Assembly: GCA_045110675.1 (NCBI GenBank)
Contig: JBGCGJ010000019.1
Span: 8,166-72,165 of the forward strand
Source of the DNA: JBALVT01 sp045110675
Lineage (GTDB): Bacteria; Pseudomonadota; Gammaproteobacteria; Pseudomonadales; Halieaceae
Direction of reading: 5' to 3'
Length of the DNA stretch: 64,000 bases
The position numbers and the translations under genes are program-made. Below are positions 1 through 8,953 of this stretch, piece after piece. The notes beneath the pieces are model-generated. The model searched no databases. It was not told the DNA's origin and saw only the letters and a program-made list of their open reading frames with translations. Position 1 is the first letter of the stretch; each line of letters opens with the position of its first letter.

Positions 1-1
1 A

Positions 2-391
2 CTGCGGGAATCCTTTCGCAATACCCTGCGCCCACTGACGGAACTTCCCCTCCACCAAAAGTGGGGTGGGGATGCCATCCGCTTTATGTCGCGCGCTATC
101 GCCGAGAGCGATCCGGAAATTGCCGCAATACTCAACCCGGTGTATCAGACATTCTGGGAACGCGTCGATAGCAACCTGGCAAAGCTGGTACCGGAATTAC
201 CCGACGAAGTGAGAAAACTAAGGCTGATGTTCATGTCGGTAAACGCTTTTCATGGCGTTGCCGAAGTTGCTTCCCTGGCCCACACACCCCTGGGTGATTT
301 GAGCCATTTTGACAACAATCAATTGTTAGATCATTTAGTCGACTACTTGATAGGAGGAATGAAAGCGCCCTCACACGCCACTACCAGGTAA
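2..391 (+). CDS. TetR-family transcriptional regulator, C-terminal part (cut by window edge)
   Basis: The frame is open from base 2, so the gene starts before the window; 129 residues are visible. They are helical and contain the ligand-domain style of TetR regulators (for example NPVYQTFWERVD, a LVPELPDE turn, and a final LLDHLVDYLIGG helix). The DNA-binding helix-turn-helix would be in the missing part. A methionine at 86 is internal, because the same frame reads sensibly upstream of it. It lies 76 bases before two acyl-CoA dehydrogenase genes on the same strand, so it may regulate acyl-CoA catabolism. It is also a positional candidate for binding the palindrome repeated at 9585 and 16445. 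The family call rests on fold-like features only, and the regulatory target is inference. Confidence 0.7.
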   Translation: MRESFRNTLRPLTELPLHQKWGGDAIRFMSRAIAESDPEIAAILNPVYQTFWERVDSNLAKLVPELPDEVRKLRLMFMSVNAFHGVAEVASLAHTPLGDLSHFDNNQLLDHLVDYLIGGMKAPSHATTR

Positions 392-467
392 ATAAAGAAT
401 CAAAACCAAAAGATGAATTAGCCGAAGCGAAAAAACTAGTTCGAAACAAATACCAAAGGAAAAAACA

Positions 468-1583
468 ATGAACACAGCGGTAGAAGAAAGAATATTTGAT
501 GTCACACTAAGCGATGATCAACGCATGAATCGTGAGACCGTTCAGCGGTTTGCTGCAGCGGAAATTCGCACAGCTGCGAAAAGTGCTGACGAGGCAAGTG
601 CCACCCCGGAAAATTTTTACCAGAAGACCCTGGATTTGGGTCTGACTCTTATGCCCATTCCAGAGGCGTTGGGCGGCGCCGGCGTCAGTCGCTCGCCGAT
701 TTCAAATGCCCTCAACGCTGAAGACCTCGCCCACGGTGATCTCTCAATGGCTTTGGGTAGCATCAGCCCCCTCGCTTTTGTAAACACCCTGCTCGATCAG
801 GGCAGTGCAGCGCAGCAGGAAAAATACTTGCCGTTGTTTTGCGGCGAAGAATTCGTTCCCGCTACCACCGCCCTACTGGAACCCAGAGCAACCTTCGAAC
901 CGACACAACCGCAATTCAGTGCAAAGCGTAACGACAACGGTTTCACCTTAAATGGCCAAAAATCACTTGTACCGCTGGGAGTAGATGCACAGCTCATGCT
1001 AGTGATCGCCGAACTCGAGGGCGAGGGCCCCGCTGCATTTATCGTCGAGGGAAACCCCGATGGACTGAAGCGAGAAGTCGAATTGAATATGGGGCTAAGA
1101 TCCCTGCAAACTGCCACTTTAGATTTCGACAAGGTTCAAGTTTCTGAAGATTCCCTACTGGGCGGCGGACCGTTCGACCTGCAGCGCTTTATCGATTTAT
1201 CACGCATTGGTATCTGCGCCCTCGCGGTAGGCACCTGTCAGGCGGTTCTGGACTACGTGACCGAGTATTGCAATGAGCGAATCGCATTTGGCGAGCCTAT
1301 TACCAATCGCCAATCGGTGGCCTTTATGATCGCCGATATCGCCATTGAGCTGGAGGCCATGCGCCTAATGGCCTGGCGAGCCGCATCGCGAGCCGAACAG
1401 GGGATGGACTTTCACGAGCAGGCCTATCTTTCGAAAATGTTTTGCGCCGAACACGCCATGAAAATTGGAACTGACGGAGTGCAGCTGTTGGGTGGACACG
1501 GTTTCTGTCGGGAGCATCCGGTGGAGCAGTGGTACCGAAACCTCAGAGCCATAGCCATTCTTGAAGGCGTTGCGTCCGTCTAA
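468..1583 (+). CDS. Acyl-CoA dehydrogenase family protein
   Basis: A 371-residue flavoprotein of the acyl-CoA dehydrogenase family, which introduces a 2,3 double bond into an acyl-CoA and passes electrons to ETF. The N-terminal helical domain (about 1-120), a middle beta domain with an NGQKSLVPLG segment near residue 160, and a C-terminal helical domain with QLLGGHGFCREHPVEQWYR are visible. The protein ends almost at once after ILEG, where other members place the catalytic Glu in an I-x-EG motif, so the Glu is present but the tail is short. The ATG follows AAGGAAAAAACA. The next acyl-CoA dehydrogenase begins 28 bases after the stop, so the two are probably cotranscribed and may form a complex. 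The substrate is unknown. Confidence 0.88.
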   Translation: MNTAVEERIFDVTLSDDQRMNRETVQRFAAAEIRTAAKSADEASATPENFYQKTLDLGLTLMPIPEALGGAGVSRSPISNALNAEDLAHGDLSMALGSISPLAFVNTLLDQGSAAQQEKYLPLFCGEEFVPATTALLEPRATFEPTQPQFSAKRNDNGFTLNGQKSLVPLGVDAQLMLVIAELEGEGPAAFIVEGNPDGLKREVELNMGLRSLQTATLDFDKVQVSEDSLLGGGPFDLQRFIDLSRIGICALAVGTCQAVLDYVTEYCNERIAFGEPITNRQSVAFMIADIAIELEAMRLMAWRAASRAEQGMDFHEQAYLSKMFCAEHAMKIGTDGVQLLGGHGFCREHPVEQWYRNLRAIAILEGVASV

Positions 1584-1611
1584 ACCATTAAAAGAATTCG
1601 AGGAAAAAACA

Positions 1612-2814
1612 ATGATTAATTTAGAACTGTCCGCCAAGCACCAGGAAACCCTGGACAATCTTATGATGGTGGCCGAGCACATGATCCGTCCCTACTCACG
1701 AAAATACGACAGGGAAGAACACACGCCACCGGTAGAAATGGAAGAAGTCGCCAAGCTCATTAGAGGGGGCCGCGAAGGCCTGAGCGGAGGCAAGAAAGAA
1801 AAAGTGCCTGAAGGCACTATCGTCAATGGCGGAAACCTGGGTTCAGTCACCGGGCTGGAAGGCTTGTGCTGGGGCGATGTCGGCCTGTTTTTGGGCATGC
1901 CCGGCAGCGGGCTGGGCAACGCGGCAATAAGCGCGGTTGGTACTCCCGAACAAGTCGCCAAGTACGGTGGTTCCTATGCGGCCATGTGCATTACCGAGCC
2001 AAGCACTGGATCTGACTCTGCGAACATCAGCACTACCGCAGTTGCCGATGGCGACGAATGGGTACTCAACGGCGAAAAGATTTACGTTACCGATGGCGAC
2101 CGCTGCGACACCTTGGTGGTGTGGGCAACATTAGATAAATCCATGGGCAAAGCGGCGATCAAATCCTTTATCGTAGAAAAAGGAACACCCGGATGCGAAG
2201 TGGTCCGGCTGGAACACAAAATGGGCATTCGCGCATCCGATACGGCCGCGATTAACTTTTCTGATTGTCGCATTCCCAAAGAAAACATTTTGGGCAGTGC
2301 AGCGGTAGCCACCAACGCGGAAGAGCGCAAGAAAGCTTTCGGCGGCGTCATGCAAACCTTCGACAACACCCGTCCTCCTGTCGCCGCTATGGCAATAGGT
2401 GTGGGGCGCGCCGCCTTGGATCTCACACGATCCATGCTGGAAAAAGAGGGCGTTGAATTAAAATTCGATAAAAGCCCGAACAATCTGTCCGCGATAGAAG
2501 CTGAGCTGTACAAAATGGAAGCGGAATGGAATGCGGCGCGTTTATTGGTTCAAAAAGCCGCGTGGATGGCCGACAACAAGATGCCCAATTCGATGGAGGC
2601 GTCTATGTGCAAGGCCAAAGCCGGCCGTATGGGTAATTACGTCACACTGCGCTGTGTGGAGTTATGCCAGAGTCTCGGTTACAGTGAAAACGAGTTGCTG
2701 GAAAAGTTTGCTCGCGACTCCAAGATTCTCGATATATTTGAAGGCACCCAACAAATTCAACAATTGATCGTGGCGCGCCGGGTGCTGGGTAAATCATCTT
2801 CCGAACTGAAGTAA
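1612..2814 (+). CDS. Acyl-CoA dehydrogenase
   Basis: A 400-residue acyl-CoA dehydrogenase. The start chosen is the ATG at 1612, preceded by GAGGAAAAAACA; the frame could be extended to a TTG at 1561, but that overlaps the upstream gene and has no ribosome site. Family signatures are clear: AAMCITEPSTGSDSANI (FAD/acyl-binding region), a WVLNGEKIYVT segment, and near the C-terminus RDSKILDIFEGTQQIQ with the catalytic Glu. The following QLIVARRVLG is the usual family ending. It follows another acyl-CoA dehydrogenase by 28 bases and precedes an MFS transporter by 10 bases, suggesting a short operon that takes up and oxidises one substrate. Oxidation of an acyl-CoA is established for the family; which acyl-CoA is unknown. 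Confidence 0.93.
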   Translation: MINLELSAKHQETLDNLMMVAEHMIRPYSRKYDREEHTPPVEMEEVAKLIRGGREGLSGGKKEKVPEGTIVNGGNLGSVTGLEGLCWGDVGLFLGMPGSGLGNAAISAVGTPEQVAKYGGSYAAMCITEPSTGSDSANISTTAVADGDEWVLNGEKIYVTDGDRCDTLVVWATLDKSMGKAAIKSFIVEKGTPGCEVVRLEHKMGIRASDTAAINFSDCRIPKENILGSAAVATNAEERKKAFGGVMQTFDNTRPPVAAMAIGVGRAALDLTRSMLEKEGVELKFDKSPNNLSAIEAELYKMEAEWNAARLLVQKAAWMADNKMPNSMEASMCKAKAGRMGNYVTLRCVELCQSLGYSENELLEKFARDSKILDIFEGTQQIQQLIVARRVLGKSSSELK

Positions 2815-2824
2815 CTTTCGCTAT

Positions 2825-4027
2825 GTGAGGCAAAGCTTGTCAAGGTCGTTATCACGACAGCAATTCACGGTACTGATCGTTGGCCTTATGGCCACCGGTA
2901 TAGGGCAATCCCTGGTGTTTGCCATCCTGCCGCCGCTGGGTCGCGAAGTTGCGCTTAGCGAATTGCAAATCACATCGATCATCGCAGTATCTGCGCTGGT
3001 CTTCGCGATAGCATCACCTAGCTGGGGCCGCCTGAGCGATCGGGTTGGTCGCAAACCCATTATCGTAACCGGCTTACTAGGTTACATGGTGGGAACTGTC
3101 ATGTTTACCAGCGTATTTTACGCGGGACTCAGTGGCGTTCTAAGCGGCCTGACGCTTTACGGCGTTCTGCTGTTAACGCGATGCAGCCAGGCGATCATCA
3201 TGTCGGGCACCAGTCCAGCGAGTGCTGCCTACGCGGCAGATCACAGCTCCCCCGACCAAAGAACCAAAACCATGGCCCGCCTGGGCACGGCAAACAGCAT
3301 GGGCATGATACTGGGCCCGGCCGTCAGCGGCGCGCTGGCGACACTCGGCCTTTTGGCGCCCTTATATTTTGCCGGCATACTGGCCGCTTTCGCCGCCCTA
3401 TTAATCTGGCGCAAGTTACCCACAACACCGAAACCAGAATTAGTCAGCCGTGAAGTGAAAGTTCGCGTGCGGTTTTCCGACCCGCGGGTTGTCCGATTTT
3501 TGGGCGCCGCCATTGGTCTGTTCCTGGGCTACTCAGGTATTCAACAAACCTTAGGGTTTCAGTTGCAGGACAAAATGCAGCTCAGTGGTATCGAGACAGC
3601 GCAGATGACCGGCGCAGCGCTAATGATTGCAGCGGTGTTTACCTTTATCACTCAAGTCACAGTCATGCAGAGGCTAAAGCTCGCCGCCACTCAATTCATT
3701 CGACTCGGTATGGCGTCGTTATTGATTGGCGCTCTGTTCGTAGTATTTTTCGATCGATTCGCGGTGCTCGCTGTCGGCATGAGCTTTTTGGGAACAGGGC
3801 TGGGAATGTGCGTGCCAGCAATTTCCGCTGGCGCATCTCTGGCGGTAAATCCCGACGAGCAAGGTGCAATCGCAGGAATGGTGAGCGCCTGCCCAGCCAT
3901 CGGCTTTACGATTGGACCTATCTGTTCCGGGGGGCTTTATCAGCTGTATGGGCAACCCGCCGCATTGTTCAGCGTGGCAGCTTTCGTCGCGGTACTGGTG
4001 ACTCTAATGATTATCGAGCGTAAATAA
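2825..4027 (+). CDS. MFS transporter
   Basis: A major facilitator superfamily membrane protein of about 400 residues with roughly twelve hydrophobic segments. The loop between helices 2 and 3 carries the MFS motif A sequence GRLSDRVGRKPII, and helix 5 has a GMILGPAVSG segment typical of drug-efflux-like members. The GTG at 2825 gives the longest form. A TTG at 2837 has a better ribosome site (GAGG six bases upstream) and would remove four residues; I cannot decide between them. The gene starts 10 bases after the acyl-CoA dehydrogenase stop and is probably in the same operon. Its stop lies only 4 bases from the end of the convergent thioesterase. It may import or export the compound degraded by the neighbouring enzymes; the substrate is not readable. 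Confidence 0.9.
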   Translation: MRQSLSRSLSRQQFTVLIVGLMATGIGQSLVFAILPPLGREVALSELQITSIIAVSALVFAIASPSWGRLSDRVGRKPIIVTGLLGYMVGTVMFTSVFYAGLSGVLSGLTLYGVLLLTRCSQAIIMSGTSPASAAYAADHSSPDQRTKTMARLGTANSMGMILGPAVSGALATLGLLAPLYFAGILAAFAALLIWRKLPTTPKPELVSREVKVRVRFSDPRVVRFLGAAIGLFLGYSGIQQTLGFQLQDKMQLSGIETAQMTGAALMIAAVFTFITQVTVMQRLKLAATQFIRLGMASLLIGALFVVFFDRFAVLAVGMSFLGTGLGMCVPAISAGASLAVNPDEQGAIAGMVSACPAIGFTIGPICSGGLYQLYGQPAALFSVAAFVAVLVTLMIIERK

Positions 4028-4031
4028 GCTG

Positions 4032-4466
4032 TTAAACAGTAATTCGCGCCAAAGCCTCGCGGAGAGTTTCCGGAATGGAGACAGATTTATTCGCCTGGCG
4101 ATCAACAAACACGTGCACGAAGTGTCCGTGAGCCACTGCTTGTTCTACGCCGGCCTTAAAGATGGCAATGCCATAGCGCACGGAGCTATTGCCCAATTTT
4201 TCCACCCTCAACCCCGCTTCGATGGGCTCGGGGTAACTGATGGGTGCATGGTATTCACAGCCTGAGTTAACCACAAAACCAACAATCTTGCCGTTGCCGA
4301 TATCCAGACCGCCCTCTTCGATGAGATAACGGTTAGCCGCGGTATCAAAGTAGGAATAGTAGATGACATTGTTCACGTGGCCGTAAACATCGTTGTCACT
4401 CCACCGGGTGTTGATCGGGTAGAAAAACTTATAGTCGGATCGTGTGGGGATGGCAGAGTCGGTCAT
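4032..4466 (-). CDS. Acyl-CoA thioesterase, hot-dog fold (4HBT type)
   Basis: A 144-residue single hot-dog-domain thioesterase, which hydrolyses acyl-CoA to free acid and CoA. The N-terminal segment TRWSDNDVYGHVNNVIYYSYFD matches the 4HBT pattern, with the Asp of DVYGHVNN as the likely catalytic residue. The ATG is preceded by AAGGATTTCC. It is the last gene of the minus-strand operon that begins near 9418, and starts 8 bases after the alcohol dehydrogenase stop, so it probably releases CoA at the end of this acyl-CoA pathway or clears dead-end CoA esters. A second, diverged thioesterase of the same fold is at 49203. Confidence 0.88.
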   Translation of the reverse strand: MTDSAIPTRSDYKFFYPINTRWSDNDVYGHVNNVIYYSYFDTAANRYLIEEGGLDIGNGKIVGFVVNSGCEYHAPISYPEPIEAGLRVEKLGNSSVRYGIAIFKAGVEQAVAHGHFVHVFVDRQANKSVSIPETLREALARITV

Positions 4467-4474
4467 GGAAATCC

Positions 4475-5629
4475 TTAAAAAGCCGCTCGATAAATGGCGA
4501 GTGCATCTTCGTAGGCGACATCTCGCGGATTGTTAATCAGTAATCGCTGCTGCAGCATCGCGTCTTTCGACAGTATTTCCAAATCACTCTCCTTAACACC
4601 AGCATCGCTCAGGGTGGCTGGCAGCGCAACATCCTGTATAAGACTGCGAAGCGCATCGATCAAAGCGGCCGTCTTGGCTTCTTCACTTCCAGACACCGGT
4701 GCACCCACAACTATCTCGGCCAATTCTGCATAGAGATGGCTCGCTTGGGGGGCGTTAAATTCAAGTACCGACGGCAACACCAGCGAATTACTTAAGCCGT
4801 GAGGGATATGGTAATGCCCACCCAGGGGATAAGCCAAAGCGTGTACTGCCGCAACAGGCGCGTTGGCAAAAGCCTGACCGGCCAACGTGGCGCCTAGCAA
4901 CATATTCGCGCGCGCCTCACGGTTTCCACCTTCAAGAACCGCTGTACGTATGTTTCGAGACAACAGAGTAAGCGCAGATCTAGCCAGATTGTCGGAGACC
5001 GGATTTTTCTTGTGCGCAGAGGTATACGCCTCAATAGCATGTACCATTGCATCGACACCCGTCATCGCTGTGATAGCAGGTGGTAACCCCAGGGTGAGTT
5101 CCGCGTCCAGCACAGCAACGTCGGGAAGCAATACCGTCGACGAAACACCCGCCTTGGTTGTTTCGCCGGTGGTGATAACGGCCACAGAAGTCACCTCAGA
5201 GCCCGTGCCCGCAGTGGTGGGGACCAAAATCATAGGCAACCTACCGCCACGCACTTGCTCAACTCCGTAAAGCTCAGAGAGGCTCTGATTCTCTGTCATC
5301 AGCACTGCGACCACTTTTGCCACATCCATCGAGCTGCCACCGCCTACGGCGATAACTCCGTCGATTTGCTCAGTCTTTCCCAACTCCGCGGCAGCCAACA
5401 CCACCGCCTCGGGGGGATCTTCCTTAACCTGATCAAACAACACTGGAGAAAAGCCAGCATCCGCCAGCGCTTGCTGCAGGGGCTGTATTAACCCGATTGC
5501 AATCAAACCTGGATCGGTCACCAGCAGTGGCCGGCTTATATTTAACAACTCGCATTGTTGGGCCAGTTGCAACGCACTGCCGTCACCGCTGACAATTCTC
5601 GGAACCGTGTTGAACACGAAAGCTTCCAT
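4475..5629 (-). CDS. Iron-containing alcohol dehydrogenase family protein
   Basis: A 384-residue group III (Fe-dependent) alcohol dehydrogenase, NAD(P)-linked. The nucleotide-binding GGGSSMDVAK motif lies near residue 96, and metal-binding positions are suggested by GVDAMVHAIEAY and by the GGHYHIPHGLSN segment. The start chosen is the ATG at 5629, because GGAGG lies seven bases before it; the frame extends to another ATG at 5653 that lacks such a site. It is the fifth gene of the minus-strand operon, 35 bases after the MDR reductase. Members include alcohol dehydrogenases and maleylacetate reductases. Either would fit a catabolic operon, so the exact substrate is open. Confidence 0.9.
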   Translation of the reverse strand: MEAFVFNTVPRIVSGDGSALQLAQQCELLNISRPLLVTDPGLIAIGLIQPLQQALADAGFSPVLFDQVKEDPPEAVVLAAAELGKTEQIDGVIAVGGGSSMDVAKVVAVLMTENQSLSELYGVEQVRGGRLPMILVPTTAGTGSEVTSVAVITTGETTKAGVSSTVLLPDVAVLDAELTLGLPPAITAMTGVDAMVHAIEAYTSAHKKNPVSDNLARSALTLLSRNIRTAVLEGGNREARANMLLGATLAGQAFANAPVAAVHALAYPLGGHYHIPHGLSNSLVLPSVLEFNAPQASHLYAELAEIVVGAPVSGSEEAKTAALIDALRSLIQDVALPATLSDAGVKESDLEILSKDAMLQQRLLINNPRDVAYEDALAIYRAAF

Positions 5630-5664
5630 TACCGTACCTCCAGGTTTGTTCATAACCGGTGGAA

Positions 5665-6642
5665 CTAAAAATTCAAGATGACTTTACCCCGGGCGCGTCG
5701 CTCTATCATGCAGTTGAACGCCTCTTCATACTGGTCAATTGAAAAACTATCGGTAACCACCGGACTCAATTTGCCCTTGGCAAACAGCTCCCACAGCTCT
5801 TCAATATTTTTCAAATTCTCGGCGGGCTCTTCGCCGGTAAAACGACCCCAGAATACTCCAACTATAGCGCAGCCTTTGAGTAAAGCGAGATTTAGAGGGA
5901 TTTTGGGAATCGGCCCACTAGCGAAACCGATAACCAGATAGCGTCCATTCCAGGCCATGCTTCGAATCGCCGGCTCAGCATAATCGCCGCCGACCGGGTC
6001 ATACACAACGTCCACACCTTTGCCGCCGGTTAGTTCTTTTATAGCATCCTTCAACGAGACTTCATTGTAGTTAATCACCTCGTCGGCACCGAGTGATTTA
6101 CACAGATCGAGTTTTTCCTGGGAACTGGCAGCGGCAATCACCTTCGCACCCATTAATTTTCCGAGTTCTATTGCCGTCGTGCCAACTCCACCCGCAGCGC
6201 CCAGTACCAGCAGTGTTTCCCCCGCCTGTAAATTCGCTCTCTGTTTCAATGCATAGTAAGAAGTAAAGTAGGTAATACTGATTCCGGCAGCCTGCTCGAA
6301 ACTGAGACCTTCGGGCATTGGGAAGGCGCCATTTTCATTAACCGCTATCTGCTCGCAAAAAGCACCCGAGGCACCCATTGAAATAACCTTGTCGCCGGCC
6401 TTGAAGCGAGTCACTGCAGAGCCAACCGCTTTCACAACCCCGGAGCATTCACCCCCTGGGATAAAGGGCATGTCCGGCTGCATTTGATATTTACCCTGAA
6501 TGATTAAAACGTCGGGAAAATTCAAGCCGGCAGCCTTTACGTCTATCAGCACATCGTGCTCACCAACTTCGGGGTTTGGCCAGTCATTTTGCAGATCCAA
6601 TTTATCGGCCAGGCCGTGCTCTTTACATACCAGTGCTTTCAT
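5665..6642 (-). CDS. NADPH:quinone oxidoreductase-like zinc-free MDR protein
   Basis: A 325-residue medium-chain dehydrogenase/reductase. The GroES-like N-terminal half includes GLNFPDVLIIQGKYQ and FIPGGECSGVVKAVG. The Rossmann half has the cofactor loop VLGAAGGVGTTAIELGKLMGA. The zinc-binding cysteines of alcohol dehydrogenases are absent, which places it with quinone oxidoreductases and enoyl reductases. It would use NADPH to reduce a quinone or an activated double bond. It is the fourth gene of the operon, and the 101-base gap before it is the largest within the operon and holds a strong hairpin (6694-6711). Its role in the pathway, perhaps reducing an unsaturated acyl intermediate, is inference. 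Confidence 0.88.
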   Translation of the reverse strand: MKALVCKEHGLADKLDLQNDWPNPEVGEHDVLIDVKAAGLNFPDVLIIQGKYQMQPDMPFIPGGECSGVVKAVGSAVTRFKAGDKVISMGASGAFCEQIAVNENGAFPMPEGLSFEQAAGISITYFTSYYALKQRANLQAGETLLVLGAAGGVGTTAIELGKLMGAKVIAAASSQEKLDLCKSLGADEVINYNEVSLKDAIKELTGGKGVDVVYDPVGGDYAEPAIRSMAWNGRYLVIGFASGPIPKIPLNLALLKGCAIVGVFWGRFTGEEPAENLKNIEELWELFAKGKLSPVVTDSFSIDQYEEAFNCMIERRARGKVILNF

Positions 6643-6693
6643 AAATGTTATTCACCCAATACAAATTGTTAAAAAATAAAACCGACACAAATA

Positions 6694-6711
6694 CGGCGCC
6701 CGAAGGCGCCG
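6694..6711 (-). other. Intercistronic UUCG-type hairpin
   Basis: On the minus-strand transcript this is CGGCGCC-TTCG-GGCGCCG: seven perfect GC-rich pairs closed by a C(UUCG)G tetraloop, the most stable tetraloop class. It lies between the thiolase stop and the MDR reductase start. No run of U follows directly, although T-rich sequence occurs further on, so I read it as a processing or mRNA-stability element or a leaky attenuator rather than a full terminator. Confidence 0.55.
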
Positions 6712-6743
6712 CAGTGAAATCGTCTGTCAGGACACAATAGGCA

Positions 6744-7922
6744 CTAGGCTACTTCAAACAAGCCGGCCGCACCCATTCCGCCGCCAACGCACATGGTGAC
6801 AACCACATACTTGACGCCACGACGCTTACCTTCGATCAAAGCGTGGCCAATCATGCGCGAACCACTCATGCCGTAGGGGTGCCCAACTGAAATAGCCCCA
6901 CCGTTAACATTGAGTTTATCGTTGTCGATGCCCAGCTTGTCGCGGCAGTAAATAACCTGCACGGCAAATGCTTCGTTGAGTTCCCACAGTCCGATATCGT
7001 CCATGGTCAGTCCGTTAGCCTTTAAAAGCTTGGGCACTGCAAATACAGGGCCAATACCCATTTCGTCTGGTTCACAACCGGCAACGGCTATGCCGCGATA
7101 TATACCCAGCGGTTCAATACCTTCACGCTCTGCAACCTTGGAATCCATCAACACTTGCGCAGATGAACCATCCGACAACTGAGATGCATTACCCGCTGTA
7201 ATAGTTCCACCTTCAATAACTGTTTTCAAACCTGCCAGTTGCTCAGGAGTACTCGCACGTAAACCTTCATCTTTTGTCACTGTCGCTTCTACTTGAGAGG
7301 CTTCTCCGGTTTCTTTGTCCCAGACAGTACGCGTGCAGGTTACATCGACCAGTTCATCGTCAAACTTGCCAGCTTCATAGGCTGCGGCAGTGCGCGCCTG
7401 TGACTCAGCACCCAATACGTCCATAGCTTCACGTGTTACCCCATAACGCTCGGCAACAACCTCTGCAGTTTGCAGCATTGGCATAAAAATATTCGGTGCT
7501 ACGGCCAATAACTCATCGTCCACCATACGGTGTACGTTCATGTGTTCATTCTGTACCAGCGAGATTGACTCCAGCCCGCCGCCGATCGCAATATCCTGGC
7601 CATCGTGCATAATTTGCTTAGCCGCAGTTGCGACAGCCATCAGGCCTGAGGAACACTGGCGATCCAGAGTCATGCCCGATACAGTGACAGGCAAGCCGGC
7701 CCGCAGAGCAATCTGGCGTGCAATGTTTGAGCCTGTGGCACCTTGCTGCAGTGCACTACCCATGATCACATCTTCAATGCGAGCAGGATCAATTCCGGCG
7801 CGCTTCACGGCTTCTTCAACTGAAGCCGCACCCAATGTGGCACCCGCCAGGTTGTTGAATCCGCCGCGATAAGCTTTTGCGATCGGTGTACGTGCTGTTG
7901 ATACGATTACTGCTTCTTTCAT
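6744..7922 (-). CDS. Acetyl-CoA acyltransferase (thiolase)
   Basis: A 392-residue thiolase that cleaves 3-oxoacyl-CoA with CoA (or runs in reverse). The nucleophilic Cys is at about residue 90 in DRQCSSGLMA. ELNEAFAVQ, the GHPYGMSGSR His loop, and the second catalytic Cys in MCVGGGMGAA are all present, so the active site is complete. The start is the ATG at 7922 with AAGGAG before it; an upstream in-frame ATG at 7970 would add 16 residues and overlap the SDR gene. It is the third gene of the operon after MaoC and SDR, so hydration, oxidation and thiolysis of beta-oxidation are encoded in order. Confidence 0.95.
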   Translation of the reverse strand: MKEAVIVSTARTPIAKAYRGGFNNLAGATLGAASVEEAVKRAGIDPARIEDVIMGSALQQGATGSNIARQIALRAGLPVTVSGMTLDRQCSSGLMAVATAAKQIMHDGQDIAIGGGLESISLVQNEHMNVHRMVDDELLAVAPNIFMPMLQTAEVVAERYGVTREAMDVLGAESQARTAAAYEAGKFDDELVDVTCTRTVWDKETGEASQVEATVTKDEGLRASTPEQLAGLKTVIEGGTITAGNASQLSDGSSAQVLMDSKVAEREGIEPLGIYRGIAVAGCEPDEMGIGPVFAVPKLLKANGLTMDDIGLWELNEAFAVQVIYCRDKLGIDNDKLNVNGGAISVGHPYGMSGSRMIGHALIEGKRRGVKYVVVTMCVGGGMGAAGLFEVA

Positions 7923-7976
7923 TTCTTTCTCCTTGATTAGGACCCATTTGGAAAGTCCTAAAGATGTCAAATAGTG

Positions 7977-8897
7977 TTAGCTGAGATCGATACCCAAACC
8001 CGCAGCGGCTTTTCCGGTGAATTTAACAGTCTGCTCGAAACCTGCCTGAGGAACGGCTTCTCCTTCCGAAGATGTGATCGCATCCCAGTTGGCAGCAATG
8101 CCCTCAGGGGTCTGATCTTCTGGTGACAACCAAACGCCATCGGTTTCTACAATCTTGGCAATGGAATAAGCGCCGGCACCCGCCGCCACAATCATGCGCG
8201 TCGGCGCATCTTCACTAACAAGATACAGAACCGCGGGGGTCACAGTTTCAGGCGTCAGCAAATCGAACGCCTTCTCGGGGATCAAACCTTCAGTCATACG
8301 TGTTCCAGCAGTGGGTGCCAGCGCATTGACCTTAATATTGTATTTGGCTCCTTCTTGCACGAGGGTGTTCATCATGCCGATGACGCCCATTTTTGCAGAG
8401 CCGTAGTTAGTCTGGCCGAAGTTTCCATACAAACCACTGGAAGATGTGGTAACCACAACGCGACCGTAGCCCTGATCACGCATAATGTCCCAGCAAGCTT
8501 TGGTGCAGTTAACACTGCCCATCAAATGCACGTCGAGGACCAGTTGGAAATCTTCCAGGGTACCCTTGGCGAAGCTCTTGTCTCTCAAGATGCCGGCGTT
8601 GTTGACCAGGATGTCTACTCGACCCCAGGTATCAACCGCCTGCTTCACCATCGCTTCAACTTCGTCGTATTTGGCGACGTTGGCGCCGTTGGCTATCGCT
8701 TCGCCACCCAGAGCTTCAATTTCGGCAACGACCGCGAGAGCGGCATCACTGGAACCACCGGTACCATCTTTGGAACCACCCAGATCGTTGATCACTACTT
8801 TTGCGCCGCGTTTTGCAAGCTCTATGGCATGGCTTCGGCCCAAACCCTGGCCAGCACCGGTAACAATGGCAACTTTGCCGTCATAACGAATAGACAT
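7977..8897 (-). CDS. SDR dehydrogenase, 17beta-HSD4 (multifunctional enzyme 2)-like
   Basis: A 306-residue short-chain dehydrogenase. TGAGQGLGRSHA is the cofactor loop, NNAGILRDKSF the structural NNAG motif, with catalytic Ser in VVTTSSSGLYG and YGSAK as the YxxxK pair. The insert VINDLGGSKDGTGGSSDAA after the second strand is typical of the (3R)-hydroxyacyl-CoA dehydrogenase part of peroxisomal multifunctional enzyme type 2. It would oxidise a 3-hydroxyacyl-CoA to 3-oxoacyl-CoA with NAD. The extra 50 or so C-terminal residues also match that subgroup. GAGGACGCATTA precedes the ATG. It sits between a MaoC hydratase (upstream) and a thiolase (downstream), exactly the flanking steps. Confidence 0.92.
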   Translation of the reverse strand: MSIRYDGKVAIVTGAGQGLGRSHAIELAKRGAKVVINDLGGSKDGTGGSSDAALAVVAEIEALGGEAIANGANVAKYDEVEAMVKQAVDTWGRVDILVNNAGILRDKSFAKGTLEDFQLVLDVHLMGSVNCTKACWDIMRDQGYGRVVVTTSSSGLYGNFGQTNYGSAKMGVIGMMNTLVQEGAKYNIKVNALAPTAGTRMTEGLIPEKAFDLLTPETVTPAVLYLVSEDAPTRMIVAAGAGAYSIAKIVETDGVWLSPEDQTPEGIAANWDAITSSEGEAVPQAGFEQTVKFTGKAAAGLGIDLS

Positions 8898-8953
8898 TAA
8901 TGCGTCCTCAGTAAATATTCAGATTAAATAAAATAGGGGTGTTTACACTCGGC

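Noticed and set aside
468..1583. Acyl-CoA dehydrogenase truncated after ILEGVASV as a pseudogene
   Set aside because: The catalytic Glu and all core domains are present, and the stop is followed by a normal intergenic spacer and ribosome site.
1561..1611. Longer start (TTG) for the second acyl-CoA dehydrogenase
   Set aside because: It overlaps the end of the previous gene and lacks a ribosome site; the ATG at 1612 has one.
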